A stretch of DNA of 64,000 nt from NCBI GenBank assembly GCA_016124855.1, contig WGMX01000019.1, forward strand, positions 60,241 through 124,240. The letters run 5' to 3'. The notes under the pieces were generated by a model. It did not search any database, had not been told where the DNA came from, and was given only the letters and a program-made list of their open reading frames with translations. Positions 47,608 to 57,689 of this stretch are shown one piece after another; position 1 is the first letter of the stretch; every line of letters begins with the position of its first letter. A program made the position numbers and the translations under genes. The DNA comes from Anaerolineaceae bacterium. Its GTDB lineage: Bacteria; Chloroflexota; Anaerolineae; Aggregatilineales; Phototrophicaceae.

Positions 47608-50559
47608 ATGAAAAATCCGACATATTATTCGTCATTGGTTATATTAGCGCTGCTCGCTGCTATAACGCTGCTCTTTTTCTGGCGCATTACCTTCAGCGGC
47701 ATGATTTTGGCTCGCGGTGATGTCTACAGCTACTTCTATCCCTTGTGGGATGTACGCAGTGCTGCCTTTCGTGCGGGACATATTCCACTGTGGTCGCCGG
47801 ATATATTCATGGGCGTGCCGCTGCTAGCAAATAGTCAACTGGGGACGTTTTATCCACCGAATTGGCTGGTCACGCCGTTTGATGCGCCGACTGCAATAAC
47901 ACTTAGTCTGTTGGCACACACCTTTTGGGCAATGTTGGGGGTGTATTTATTAACACGCCGAACCCTCGCGCTTGATCGTATCTCTGCGCTGCTGGCAGGG
48001 GTGGTGTTCGGGTTAGGGGGATATTTAGGCGGACAGAGCGAACACATTAACCAATTGCAAGCCTTATCATGGATGCCATGGTTGTTCTTGATTGTCAGTT
48101 ATCAGTCAACAGTTATCAGTCAGCAGCTTCTTGCCACAAGCTGGCGGCGCTACCAGATATCGTTGTTACGCGTGTTGATTTTTGGCGTGAGCGTGGCATT
48201 GCAATTATTGGCAGGACATCCACAGACGGTATTCATCACGCTTGTGGGCCTCAGTTTATTCGCATTAACGAAAGCGGTCAACAGTCGTCAGTCGCCAGTC
48301 ACCAGTCGATTCCATTGGCGATTATCGTTCAATATGTATTATCTGATTCGGTTCGTTTTATTGATCGTATTCGGCAGCACCTTAGGACTTGTTTTGGCTG
48401 CACCCCAACTAGTCCCGACCTTGGAATTGGCGGGCTTAGGCAATCGTGGTGGCGGACTTGATCCTCAGAAAGTGTTGGCCTTTTCCTTCACGCCATTGTT
48501 AATCGGGCGAGGGATGCTGCCGAGTTATGATGGCCTGCTATTTGGTGAGTATATAGCCTACAGCGGGGTTATTGGCTTGGGTTTGGCGATTATTGGCGTA
48601 TTTAGTCATCAGTCGCCAGTCGCCAGTCGCCAGCAAGAAGAGACAAGTTACAAGTCGCAAGATGCAAGTCAGCAGTCGGTAGATGATGGTCGAAACCTAG
48701 TTTCCGACTCAGCACTCGGTATTCAGCACTCAGTACTTCCAACACTGCCTTTCTTGCTGCTGATTATTGTCGGCTTTTTCTTTGCTTTAGGGGCGTTTAA
48801 TCCGTTGAATTGGGTGCTGGCATCCTTGCCGGGATTTAGCTTTTTCCGTGTGCCTGCCCGTTGGATGGCGTTGGAGGCATTAGGAGCAGCGGCTTTGGCA
48901 GGGGTCGGGTTGCAATCCCTTAAATACGCACGTCCTCGCCTGTGGGTTCTCGGTTTGGTGGTGATTATTACTGCTGGTTTGGCAGGCGCCAGTACATTAG
49001 CCGGCAAACAGGCAGTGGATGTGATTGGGCCAGCCGTACCGACTTTGCGGAGTTGGATTGGGTGGGGTGTGGCTTTAGCAGCGCTGCTGATGTTGATTGT
49101 AGGGCGACGATGGTTAGGTGCTGCGCGCATCATGGTCTTGATTACGGCTGCGGCTGTGCTGGAGTTATTTCTCGCCGCACAAATCATGCCCATCAATTTG
49201 ACGGCGCCTAAGGATGTTTACAGTGCCTCACGCTTTGCCATTCGCCAATTGCAGGTGCTGGATGCCGAACAAACTCCACCGGGACGACTGCTCAGTATTT
49301 CGCCGCTGGAATTTGACCCCGGCGATAAAGACGCTCTGAACGCGCGTTATACCGATTTGGGGATGGATGCACTCTCAACCCGTATTGCTCTGGTTGCGAC
49401 CAAACTACGTGAAGTCGTTGGCCCAAATTTGGGGATGAAGTGGGGGATCCCAAGCATTGACGGATTTGATGGCGGGCTGCTGCCGACCCGTTATTACACG
49501 GCCTTCTCCTCATTACTATTGCCAGAAGGTAGCGATCCTTCGACTGATGGACGCTTGCGCGAAATGCTGGCACTGCCGGAGTGTCGAGGAGCTTGTATAC
49601 CGGAACAGCGTTGGCTTAATTTGAGCAATACCCGCTATTTAATCACCGACAAAACGGCTGATGTCGTACAAGATGGTATTTTCTACGATACTAGTTTGGA
49701 GCTTACGCGTGAAAAAAATCAACTCATTACGATTCGCAATTTCCCTGCTTTTGAAGCCGATGCCATTGATTTGCTTTGCCGGGATGCTGGTGGCTGTTTT
49801 GCTGATGTAACTTTTAATTATGCTGATGGCACATCTGAAAAGTTGAAAGGTGTCAGCGATTTCTCGGTGCAGACTTACTCTGCGTTTCGTCTTAAACCGA
49901 TCACACCCCGTTCACCAGTCAGTATCACCATTAATCCGGGTGGTGACACCCGTAGCATAATCCGTTTAAGCGCAGTGACATTGCTTGATACCCGGGCGAA
50001 AGTGTTTCAGCAGGTGGCGCTGCCCCCTTGGAAGCGGATTTTGTCGAGCGATATTAAGCTGTATGAGAATACGAACGTCACGCCACGCGCCTATTTTGCG
50101 TCGGCTCAAGATGTGAAAGTTGCAGCAGACACCACCTCGGCGTTGACTTTAATGCGCAGTGATGTGGGTACTGATGTCGCGTCGGCTTTTGTCATCGGCG
50201 ATTATCCAGTTAACGCGACTGATGCTCAACCTCCAAATGAGAGTGCTGCGGTTAATATTGTGAGCTATAGCGCCGAACGTATCGAAATCAGAGTGAACAC
50301 GGGCGATCAGGCCGGATTGCTAGTGCTGTCAGATGCTTATTATCCGGGTTGGACTGCCACAGTGAACAGTGAACCTACTCATATTTATCGTACCAATATC
50401 ATGTTTAGAGGTGTGCCGGTTCCAAAGGGTGAAAGTACGGTCATCTTTGAATTTCATCCGTGGTGGTGGCCTGTTATCCCATTACTTGGGTTAGCGGCAT
50501 GGTTGGCGGTTGGTTTGGTGGGGATGTGGCGCGTAGGGAAGAAACGTTCGCTTCTATAA
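47608..50559 (+). CDS. YfhO-family polytopic membrane protein
   Basis: 983 aa from ATG 47608 (TTG at 47596 is also in frame). About 12 or more hydrophobic segments are followed by a ~400-residue beta-rich extracellular C-terminal part and a final membrane helix near the end (WWWPVIPLLGLAAWLAVGLVGMW). Landmarks of the YfhO/GT-C-like family are RGDVYSYFYPLWDVRSAAFRAGHIPLWSPDIFMGVPLLAN and GHPQTVF (only fragments quoted), and the C-terminal LSDAYYPGWTATVN. YfhO proteins help glycosylate lipoteichoic acids in Bacillus. Three loops between helices are encoded by heptanucleotide repeats. Confidence 0.85.
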   Translation: MKNPTYYSSLVILALLAAITLLFFWRITFSGMILARGDVYSYFYPLWDVRSAAFRAGHIPLWSPDIFMGVPLLANSQLGTFYPPNWLVTPFDAPTAITLSLLAHTFWAMLGVYLLTRRTLALDRISALLAGVVFGLGGYLGGQSEHINQLQALSWMPWLFLIVSYQSTVISQQLLATSWRRYQISLLRVLIFGVSVALQLLAGHPQTVFITLVGLSLFALTKAVNSRQSPVTSRFHWRLSFNMYYLIRFVLLIVFGSTLGLVLAAPQLVPTLELAGLGNRGGGLDPQKVLAFSFTPLLIGRGMLPSYDGLLFGEYIAYSGVIGLGLAIIGVFSHQSPVASRQQEETSYKSQDASQQSVDDGRNLVSDSALGIQHSVLPTLPFLLLIIVGFFFALGAFNPLNWVLASLPGFSFFRVPARWMALEALGAAALAGVGLQSLKYARPRLWVLGLVVIITAGLAGASTLAGKQAVDVIGPAVPTLRSWIGWGVALAALLMLIVGRRWLGAARIMVLITAAAVLELFLAAQIMPINLTAPKDVYSASRFAIRQLQVLDAEQTPPGRLLSISPLEFDPGDKDALNARYTDLGMDALSTRIALVATKLREVVGPNLGMKWGIPSIDGFDGGLLPTRYYTAFSSLLLPEGSDPSTDGRLREMLALPECRGACIPEQRWLNLSNTRYLITDKTADVVQDGIFYDTSLELTREKNQLITIRNFPAFEADAIDLLCRDAGGCFADVTFNYADGTSEKLKGVSDFSVQTYSAFRLKPITPRSPVSITINPGGDTRSIIRLSAVTLLDTRAKVFQQVALPPWKRILSSDIKLYENTNVTPRAYFASAQDVKVAADTTSALTLMRSDVGTDVASAFVIGDYPVNATDAQPPNESAAVNIVSYSAERIEIRVNTGDQAGLLVLSDAYYPGWTATVNSEPTHIYRTNIMFRGVPVPKGESTVIFEFHPWWWPVIPLLGLAAWLAVGLVGMWRVGKKRSLL
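48094..48128. repeat. Heptanucleotide repeat inside the yfhO-like gene, block 1
   Basis: Units GTCAGTT, ATCAGTC, AACAGTT, ATCAGTC, AGCAGCT, read as SYQSTVISQQL in a loop. Confidence 0.75.
48276..48310. repeat. Heptanucleotide repeat inside the yfhO-like gene, block 2
   Basis: Units GGTCAAC, AGTCGTC, AGTCGCC, AGTCACC, AGTCGAT, read as VNSRQSPVTSR. Confidence 0.75.
48604..48682. repeat. Heptanucleotide repeat inside the yfhO-like gene, block 3
   Basis: AGTCATC then three AGTCGCC units, followed by ACAAG-containing units (TTACAAG, TCGCAAG, ATGCAAG, TCAGCAG), read as HQSPVASRQQEETSYKSQDA. Confidence 0.75.
48707..48737. repeat. Heptanucleotide repeat inside the yfhO-like gene, block 4
   Basis: Units ACTCAGC, ACTCGGT, ATTCAGC, ACTCAGT, read as DSALGIQHSVL. 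Same unit as at 9418 and 25462. Confidence 0.75.
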
Positions 50560-50656
50560 TTATTTACTTGTGACAATAATCACATTGTCTCGTCGAAAGA
50601 AACTATATTTAAGGTGAAGGTGCTACAATACGAATATTGATTTAGTATATGCAGAT

Positions 50657-51028
50657 ATGATTCTGCGAAGTGTGATTATGATGATAACCAAACAACAAGA
50701 CTGTCCTATCGCACGGACAGCAGAACTCGTCGGTGATACGTGGACGATCTTAATCGTTCGAGATTTGATGGGCGGCCCGAAACGTTTTGGTCAACTGCAA
50801 GAATCCTTAGGGCATGTTAGCCCCAAGACTCTTTCACAGCGGCTCAAGACATTGGAATACGCCGACATCCTTACGCGCCATGCGTTTGCGGAAATCCCGC
50901 CGCGCGTCGAATATACGCTGACAGAAAAAGGTCAAGCCCTTTCGGGTATTGTTCAGGCCATGTCCGCATTTGGCGAACGTTACCTGCCAGTAGAGGAAGT
51001 GGCGTTTCTAAGCGCAGCAGGCGATTAA
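50657..51028 (+). CDS. HxlR-family transcriptional regulator
   Basis: 123 aa; the likely start is one of the ATGs at 50678 or 50681 (MITKQQDCPIARTAEL). The HxlR winged helix is plain: CPIARTAELVGDTWTILIVRDLMGG, RFGQLQESL, VSPKTLSQRLKTLEYADIL and YTLTEKGQAL. The N-terminal Cys is conserved in redox- or aldehyde-sensing members. It converges with an SDR gene (12 bp between stops), so its target may be elsewhere or on the other strand. Confidence 0.9.
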   Translation: MILRSVIMMITKQQDCPIARTAELVGDTWTILIVRDLMGGPKRFGQLQESLGHVSPKTLSQRLKTLEYADILTRHAFAEIPPRVEYTLTEKGQALSGIVQAMSAFGERYLPVEEVAFLSAAGD

Positions 51029-51040
51029 TTCCTGTTTCGT

Positions 51041-51811
51041 TTAAGCGACGACTGTGCCACCATCGACTGCCATTGCATGCCCTGTGACGAAGGAAGAATC
51101 GTCGCTGCACAGCCACAATATGGCCTGAGCAATTTCTGCTGGTGCGCCTAACCGTCGCATAGGGATGGCGTTAATGGTCGCCTCGACCATTTTAGGATTT
51201 GCGACATTCATCTCACTAACCATTGCTGTCTCAGTGAAGCCGGGGCAAACCGCGTTTACACGAATATTCTTGCGTGCGTATTCTAATGCTGCGGATCGTG
51301 TCAGTCCGACCACGCCATGTTTACTGGCTGAATAGGCCGACCCATAACGGAAACCGACTAATCCGGCAGCAGAAGCAACGTTCACTATCGAACCGCGTGA
51401 CTGCTCCAACATGGGCGCAAGTTCGTATTTCATGCTCAACCACACGCCTTTTAGATTGACGTTCATGAGCATATCCCATGCGGCTTCCTCACGCAGGTCG
51501 GTCGGCGTCAAATCTCCACTCACACCTGCATTATTGACCGCGCAATCTAAACGCCCATAACTGCTGACAATGCGACGAATCAACGACTCTACTTGAACAG
51601 CGCGTGAAACATCACATGGAATGAAAATCGCTTCGTGTCCGGTGTCCGTCAGTTGCCGGGTCGTTTCCTCACCGCCCTTTGTATTCACATCGCTCACGAT
51701 GACCGTTGCGCCTTCTGTGGCCAGTGCCAATGCGCTTGCCCGTCCAATGCCCGATGCCGCGCCCGTGACCAAAGCGATTCGATTTTCCAGTTTCATCAAC
51801 TCATCTTTCAA
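51041..51811 (-). CDS. Short-chain dehydrogenase/reductase (FabG-like)
   Basis: 256 aa, classical SDR. It has the cofactor motif TGAASGIGRASAL, DVNTKGGE, NNAGVSG, the Ser of the active site (NVASAAGLVG) and YSASKHG (Tyr and Lys). The C-terminal part ends SFVTGHAMAVDGGTVV. NAD(P)H-dependent carbonyl or alcohol oxidoreductase; substrate unknown. It is followed on the same strand by no gene and preceded by an O-methyltransferase gene 20 bp upstream, so the two may be co-transcribed. Confidence 0.93.
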   Translation of the reverse strand: MKDELMKLENRIALVTGAASGIGRASALALATEGATVIVSDVNTKGGEETTRQLTDTGHEAIFIPCDVSRAVQVESLIRRIVSSYGRLDCAVNNAGVSGDLTPTDLREEAAWDMLMNVNLKGVWLSMKYELAPMLEQSRGSIVNVASAAGLVGFRYGSAYSASKHGVVGLTRSAALEYARKNIRVNAVCPGFTETAMVSEMNVANPKMVEATINAIPMRRLGAPAEIAQAILWLCSDDSSFVTGHAMAVDGGTVVA

Positions 51812-51831
51812 TTAATATTTTGCAAAATCAC

Positions 51832-52506
51832 CTAGTCACCAATGACCAGCGCCATCGCGAAACCATCATAACCTTTGCTGCCTACTGTTTGGGCTGCCGT
51901 CGTTATGACGCGTTTGTCAGCGGCGAGCATAGCTAATGCTTTCTGCACACCTTGAACATTCGGATCAGTGGTGGTTGGGTCGGCTACCGCTCCGCTGCGT
52001 ACTACATTGTCAATGATAATCAAGCTCCCCGGTTTCGTCAGTTGGAAAGCCCATGCCAGATAGTCAGGCGTGCTCACCTTATCCGCATCAATGAACACGA
52101 GGTCAAATGGACCTGCGCCTTCTTCACTAAGTTTGGGCAGTGATTCAATCGCTTTGCCGACACGCACTTGTGCTTGTGCCGTTAAGCCTGCTCGGGCAAT
52201 GTTGGCGCGGGCAACTTCAGCATGTTTGGGGTCAATTTCGAGCGTAATGAGCCGACCATCAACCGGAAGTGCGCGTGCCATCCAAATGGTACTGTATGCA
52301 CCCAACGTCCCAATTTCCAATATCGAACGAACACCGCGCATTTTCGCCAGTAGATAAAGCAGCTTACCCTGCGTTGGCGATACACTGATGGCGGGCAGTC
52401 CCGCGTCCGTGATGGCTTGCAAAGCTGCTGTAAGTACCGCATCAGCCGGTACGAACAGTTCATCAAAATAAGTATCGACGGCGTTCCATTGTTCTGGGGA
52501 CATCAA
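51832..52506 (-). CDS. O-methyltransferase, class I SAM-dependent (caffeoyl-CoA OMT-like)
   Basis: 224 aa. SAM-binding motif I is LEIGTLGAYSTIWMARAL, motif II is ITLEIDPKHAEVARANIARAG, and the metal-binding Asp is in FDLVFIDADK. The fold and length match the COMT-like family that methylates catechol-type or other hydroxyl groups with divalent cations. It is upstream of an SDR gene on the same strand. Substrate unknown. Confidence 0.9.
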   Translation of the reverse strand: MMSPEQWNAVDTYFDELFVPADAVLTAALQAITDAGLPAISVSPTQGKLLYLLAKMRGVRSILEIGTLGAYSTIWMARALPVDGRLITLEIDPKHAEVARANIARAGLTAQAQVRVGKAIESLPKLSEEGAGPFDLVFIDADKVSTPDYLAWAFQLTKPGSLIIIDNVVRSGAVADPTTTDPNVQGVQKALAMLAADKRVITTAAQTVGSKGYDGFAMALVIGD

Positions 52507-52599
52507 AATCTCCTTTAATGACAGGAATCGTTTTCAGATGAATGATTTGATAATGAATAGCATAAGTATCGCGTATTGAGTCGAGGAGGGCAAGGCAAA

Positions 52600-52634
52600 C
52601 AAAGCGAGGTAAACCATTGGCTTGCCTCGCTTTG
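52600..52634. terminator. Hairpin between the methyltransferase and peptidase genes
   Basis: CAAAGCGAGG and CCTCGCTTTG form a perfect 10-bp stem around a 15-base loop. It lies just past the stop of the minus-strand peptidase gene (52644). T-run is weak. Confidence 0.6.
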
Positions 52635-52643
52635 ATTCATCTT

Positions 52644-54560
52644 CTAGATGATTTTGAACGCGTCAACCGCTGGTAAGAACAGTTCTTCATACAGCGTATC
52701 TTTTTCCGCCGCATCACTTAACACCAGAATGATAAACATTTTCCCGTTCGATTCAGTGATAGCAAGATTAAGCGGCACACCTTGCACTTCACCGGATGCC
52801 AGACGCCACTGCAAACCGTTGGCTTCACGTTTGGTAATGTTTTTCATGTCCAGTCCGAACTGCCCTGCCAGCAGTGGGAGCGCAAGATCGACATTACTAC
52901 CGGGTAAAGACAGATAGGCAATGGCCGTTTGGTCAAGACCGTTACGGCTGCGACCAAAAGTGCCTGCCATCACTTCCTTCCAACCGGAGGGTTTCACACC
53001 GCTGAAGCCGGCATCTTCATTGGTATAAGGTTCCAATTTGATCGGCTCGGCATTAACCGGAGCGCCGGTGTTAAAAGCTGGTTCCTTCATATCTGCGATA
53101 CAGGCTGAATCCGGTTTGGTATTCGGGTCTTTGAGGAATGCTTGAGCGATACTCAAAGCACATTCACTTGATGGGATGACACCATGCCCTGCGCCGGGAA
53201 ACTCGAAAAAGTAACTGTTGCTGAGGGTCGCAGCCGTTTCTTGACCATACTGGGGTGGGGTAATCGGGTCATATTCGCCGCTCACAACCAGCGTGGGAAT
53301 ATCACTTTTGACCGGCTCATTTTCGATTGGATTAGGCTTGGTCGTGTTCCATGCTGAACACAGCCCAATCTGGGTGTCATCAATACCGTTGCGGCGCGCG
53401 AAGCCTCGCAACTTCGGATTTATTTTTGCCAAAACGGCTTCGATACTGCTGGTCGTATCAAAAGCTAATTCTTCGGTGCATTGAACGGCGTAGTTCATGC
53501 CGACCGAAACAACATCCAGTTGAGTCAGTTCCAACTGCGTCCATAGACTGAGGAAGCCTGTCTCACCGTTATGCACATCATAGATGGTTTTGGGCAGTTC
53601 TGAGAGGATTTCGGTGGCGTATAACGCTTGGAAAATGGTTGCGGCAAAGCTGTCACCGTCCATTTTTACGTCATGCTTTTGGGCGGTGGTCGGGTTAGTC
53701 ACTTGGAAGCTCACTGGATTAGCATTGAGCTGATCTATCGTATCGTAGAAAACTTTCTCCAAATCGGGGAAAGCAGTATGACATGCGCTGTCCGCTGCAC
53801 AGCCTTTGAATAGTACATTCAGCGACCGTTCAAAATTGATCGGTGCGTCGTTGTTCGTAACCTGTGGCGGGAAAATCGAGTCGATAATGGCGCTGCGTAC
53901 ACCTTCGGGATGATCACGCATAATTGTCAGTGCAAGTTTTGTGCCATATGAAATGCCGTATAAATCGAGTTTGTCGTAACCCAGCGCAATCCGTAAATCA
54001 TTGACGTCAGACGCATTTTCGGCACTGTTATAGGAGCTTAAATGAATACCTTCGCCTGCTAGTCGGTTGGCACAAGCCGTCACAGCCTCGTTTCCCAGCC
54101 TAACCGCTTCATCGACCGTCAATACTTGGTCGAGTGTATTCCACGTCAGGTCAGTCACTTCTTTACAATCCAATGCCGGTTGGGAACGTCCTACGCCGCG
54201 CTGGTCAAATAGGATAATATCCTGATCTTTCAGCAATTCTGCGTAGCGATCATTGAACGTGAGTGAAAGATATTCGAGCGCACTGCCGCCCGGCCCACCC
54301 TCTAGATAGATCAAGGGCGTAGGGTTTTTTTGGGGATTATCGCTGTGGAAAACGGCGACTGCCAGCTTAATCATGCGTCCGTCAGGTTGGCTGCGATCTT
54401 CAGTAACCGTCAGATAACCGCAGTCCGGATTTTGACCCTGTGGGACATTGAACATACAGGTGGCAGATTCAAATTTGGCCTTGCTTGCGTCTTGTGCAGC
54501 GGCAGGGAACGCCAATAACAGACACAAACTCACAAAAAGAAAAATCGCAATTTTACGCAT
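52644..54560 (-). CDS. Secreted alpha/beta-hydrolase, peptidase S33 (tripeptidyl-aminopeptidase-like)
   Basis: 638 aa with a Sec signal peptide (IAIFLFVSLCLLLAFPAAAQD). The hydrolase fold shows YLEGGPGGSAL (oxyanion-hole region), ILFDQRGVGRS, nucleophile elbow DLYGISYGTKLAL (Ser), and a C-terminal TAP-like part with SGEYDPITPPQY (Asp) and GAGHGVI (His). Two cysteine pairs could form disulphides, in keeping with export. An extra ~130-residue C-terminal domain follows the TAP part. It should cleave peptides or esters outside the cell. Regulation not evident. Confidence 0.9.
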   Translation of the reverse strand: MRKIAIFLFVSLCLLLAFPAAAQDASKAKFESATCMFNVPQGQNPDCGYLTVTEDRSQPDGRMIKLAVAVFHSDNPQKNPTPLIYLEGGPGGSALEYLSLTFNDRYAELLKDQDIILFDQRGVGRSQPALDCKEVTDLTWNTLDQVLTVDEAVRLGNEAVTACANRLAGEGIHLSSYNSAENASDVNDLRIALGYDKLDLYGISYGTKLALTIMRDHPEGVRSAIIDSIFPPQVTNNDAPINFERSLNVLFKGCAADSACHTAFPDLEKVFYDTIDQLNANPVSFQVTNPTTAQKHDVKMDGDSFAATIFQALYATEILSELPKTIYDVHNGETGFLSLWTQLELTQLDVVSVGMNYAVQCTEELAFDTTSSIEAVLAKINPKLRGFARRNGIDDTQIGLCSAWNTTKPNPIENEPVKSDIPTLVVSGEYDPITPPQYGQETAATLSNSYFFEFPGAGHGVIPSSECALSIAQAFLKDPNTKPDSACIADMKEPAFNTGAPVNAEPIKLEPYTNEDAGFSGVKPSGWKEVMAGTFGRSRNGLDQTAIAYLSLPGSNVDLALPLLAGQFGLDMKNITKREANGLQWRLASGEVQGVPLNLAITESNGKMFIILVLSDAAEKDTLYEELFLPAVDAFKII

Positions 54561-54802
54561 GGGATTCCTTACTGATGATTAAACATGTAGGGCGCGCTTG
54601 GCGCTATCCAAAGTATATACGCAAACCGGAGTCCACAAGTTAGGGCACGTTGAATAAACTGATGGGACGAGCATCTAATTTGCTCAGACGTAGTCGAATT
54701 AATTGATTTGCACAATCAATTCTTAACAGACTGCCGGGTCAATTGGTATCATACTAAACGTATCAATACGGACTATCGTTTTTAGCAAGGGATTTATTGG
54801 TA

Positions 54803-55177
54803 ATGACACGTATTCGCATAATGATTGTGGATGATCAAGATGTAGTGCGGCGCGGGCTAAACTTGTTTTTTGCATCAATTGATGAAATTGAACTCGTAGC
54901 CGAAGCAGCTAATGGAGTCGAGGCTGTTCAATTATGTGACGAAATTGTGCCGGATGTCATTCTCATGGATTTAATGATGCCTGAAATGGACGGTGTTGCC
55001 GCCACCACAATCATTCGTCAAAAACATCCACAGATTCAAGTGATTGCGCTGACCAGTGCTTATGATGATGCGACCCTTCGCCACATGTTAGATGCTGGTG
55101 CATCCGGTTACTTGCTCAAAAACGCATCAGTTGATGAATTAAAGAAAACTATTCTTGCTGCCGGTAAAGGCTCATAA
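54803..55177 (+). CDS. Receiver-only response regulator of NarL type
   Basis: 124 aa from the ATG at 54803 (in-frame TTG at 54797). A single NarL-class receiver domain: IMIVDDQDVVRRGL, phospho-acceptor Asp in ILMDLMMPEMDG, conserved Thr in ALTSAYDD, and Lys in YLLKNASVDEL. The usual LuxR-type helix-turn-helix is missing; the protein stops at GKGS, exactly where the linker to it would begin, and no HTH is found downstream. It may be a stand-alone signalling protein or a truncated regulator. It has no adjacent kinase and lies just before the groES promoter region. Confidence 0.85.
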   Translation: MTRIRIMIVDDQDVVRRGLNLFFASIDEIELVAEAANGVEAVQLCDEIVPDVILMDLMMPEMDGVAATTIIRQKHPQIQVIALTSAYDDATLRHMLDAGASGYLLKNASVDELKKTILAAGKGS

Positions 55178-55365
55178 ACCACACGCTAAGTCAATGATCA
55201 AACCCCAATTTGGGGTATATCTGATGACTGAACCCCACATCAAGGATGTGAATCGGCTTGCAAAAGTCTGCATCACATCCCGAAATTTTACTCGCCTGTT
55301 CGCGCAAATTTTCTAGACTCTTCAGCGCTGATTAGCAATCAACATATGAGTTTGCTAAAAACCAC

Positions 55366-55395
55366 TTGACGACCATAGGCAGTTTTTGTTATCCT
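55366..55395 (+). promoter_or_regulatory. Sigma-70-type promoter of groES-groEL
   Basis: TTGACG (55366-55371) and TATCCT (55390-55395) with an 18-bp spacer. Start of transcription would fall about 55402, at the edge of the CIRCE element. Confidence 0.75.
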
Positions 55396-55407
55396 ATGCA
55401 CGTTAAT

Positions 55408-55434
55408 TTAGCACTCTAGGCATGTTAGTGCTAA
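55408..55434 (+). promoter_or_regulatory. CIRCE operator (HrcA binding site)
   Basis: TTAGCACTC, nine bases, then TAGTGCTAA. The consensus is TTAGCACTC-N9-GAGTGCTAA, so there is one mismatch in the right arm. Placement over the transcript start of groES fits HrcA repression. hrcA is not in the window. Confidence 0.92.
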
Positions 55435-55527
55435 CGAAAGTTCACAAGTGAAAAACTTTCGTTTGTATAGTGTCTGGAGTAGACAAGTTTACCTTAAGAC
55501 GAAACGGAACTGAAGGAGGAGATTGGA

Positions 55528-55827
55528 ATGGCTTCAAAAGGTACAAACCTGCGCCCATTGGCTGATCGCTTGATTGTCGAGGCGGTTGAGCAAGAAGAAA
55601 CCACCGCGAGTGGTCTTTATATTCCTGAAACCGCGAAAGAAAAACCCCAACAGGGTAATGTGCTGGCAGTTGGCCCCGGTCGCACTGAAGACGGCAAGAC
55701 CATTAAGCTGGATGTCAAGGTTGGCGACAAGGTTCTGTTTGCCAAATATGCCGGAACAGAAGTCAAGATGGATGGCAAGAAGCTGCTCATCATGAAAGAA
55801 GCCGATATTCTAGCCGTTATTGAGTAA
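55528..55827 (+). CDS. groES: Co-chaperonin GroES
   Basis: 99 aa. The typical motifs are [44 protein letters not shown] and [14 protein letters not shown] (parts quoted), with the mobile loop at TTASGLYIP. It caps GroEL during folding. Strong AAGGAGGAG ribosome binding site. First gene of the CIRCE-controlled groES-groEL operon. Confidence 0.98.
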   Translation: MASKGTNLRPLADRLIVEAVEQEETTASGLYIPETAKEKPQQGNVLAVGPGRTEDGKTIKLDVKVGDKVLFAKYAGTEVKMDGKKLLIMKEADILAVIE

Positions 55828-55881
55828 TTTCGACTTATTCGTTCCACATTATCATCCGTTTATATGCAGTTTGGAGAATGA

Positions 55882-57516
<1,635 letters not shown>

Positions 57517-57521
57517 GATTT

Positions 57522-57547
57522 CCGTAGGGACACGGCACGCCGTGTCT
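57522..57547. repeat. GTAGGGACACGG palindrome after groEL
   Basis: CCGTAGGGACACGGC followed by CGCCGTGTC: a short perfect hairpin, related to the one at 16857. It may double as groEL terminator. Confidence 0.65.
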
Positions 57548-57689
57548 AATACAGAAAAGTTACGGGGTGTATCCGAAAGGGTGCGCTCCGTTTTTATTTC
57601 TAATGCATATCGAACGTAGATGTACCGTCGGGTAAATCACGCAAAGAAAGACGTAAACTGTGGAATAGTTTTTATTCAAGGACTATTCG

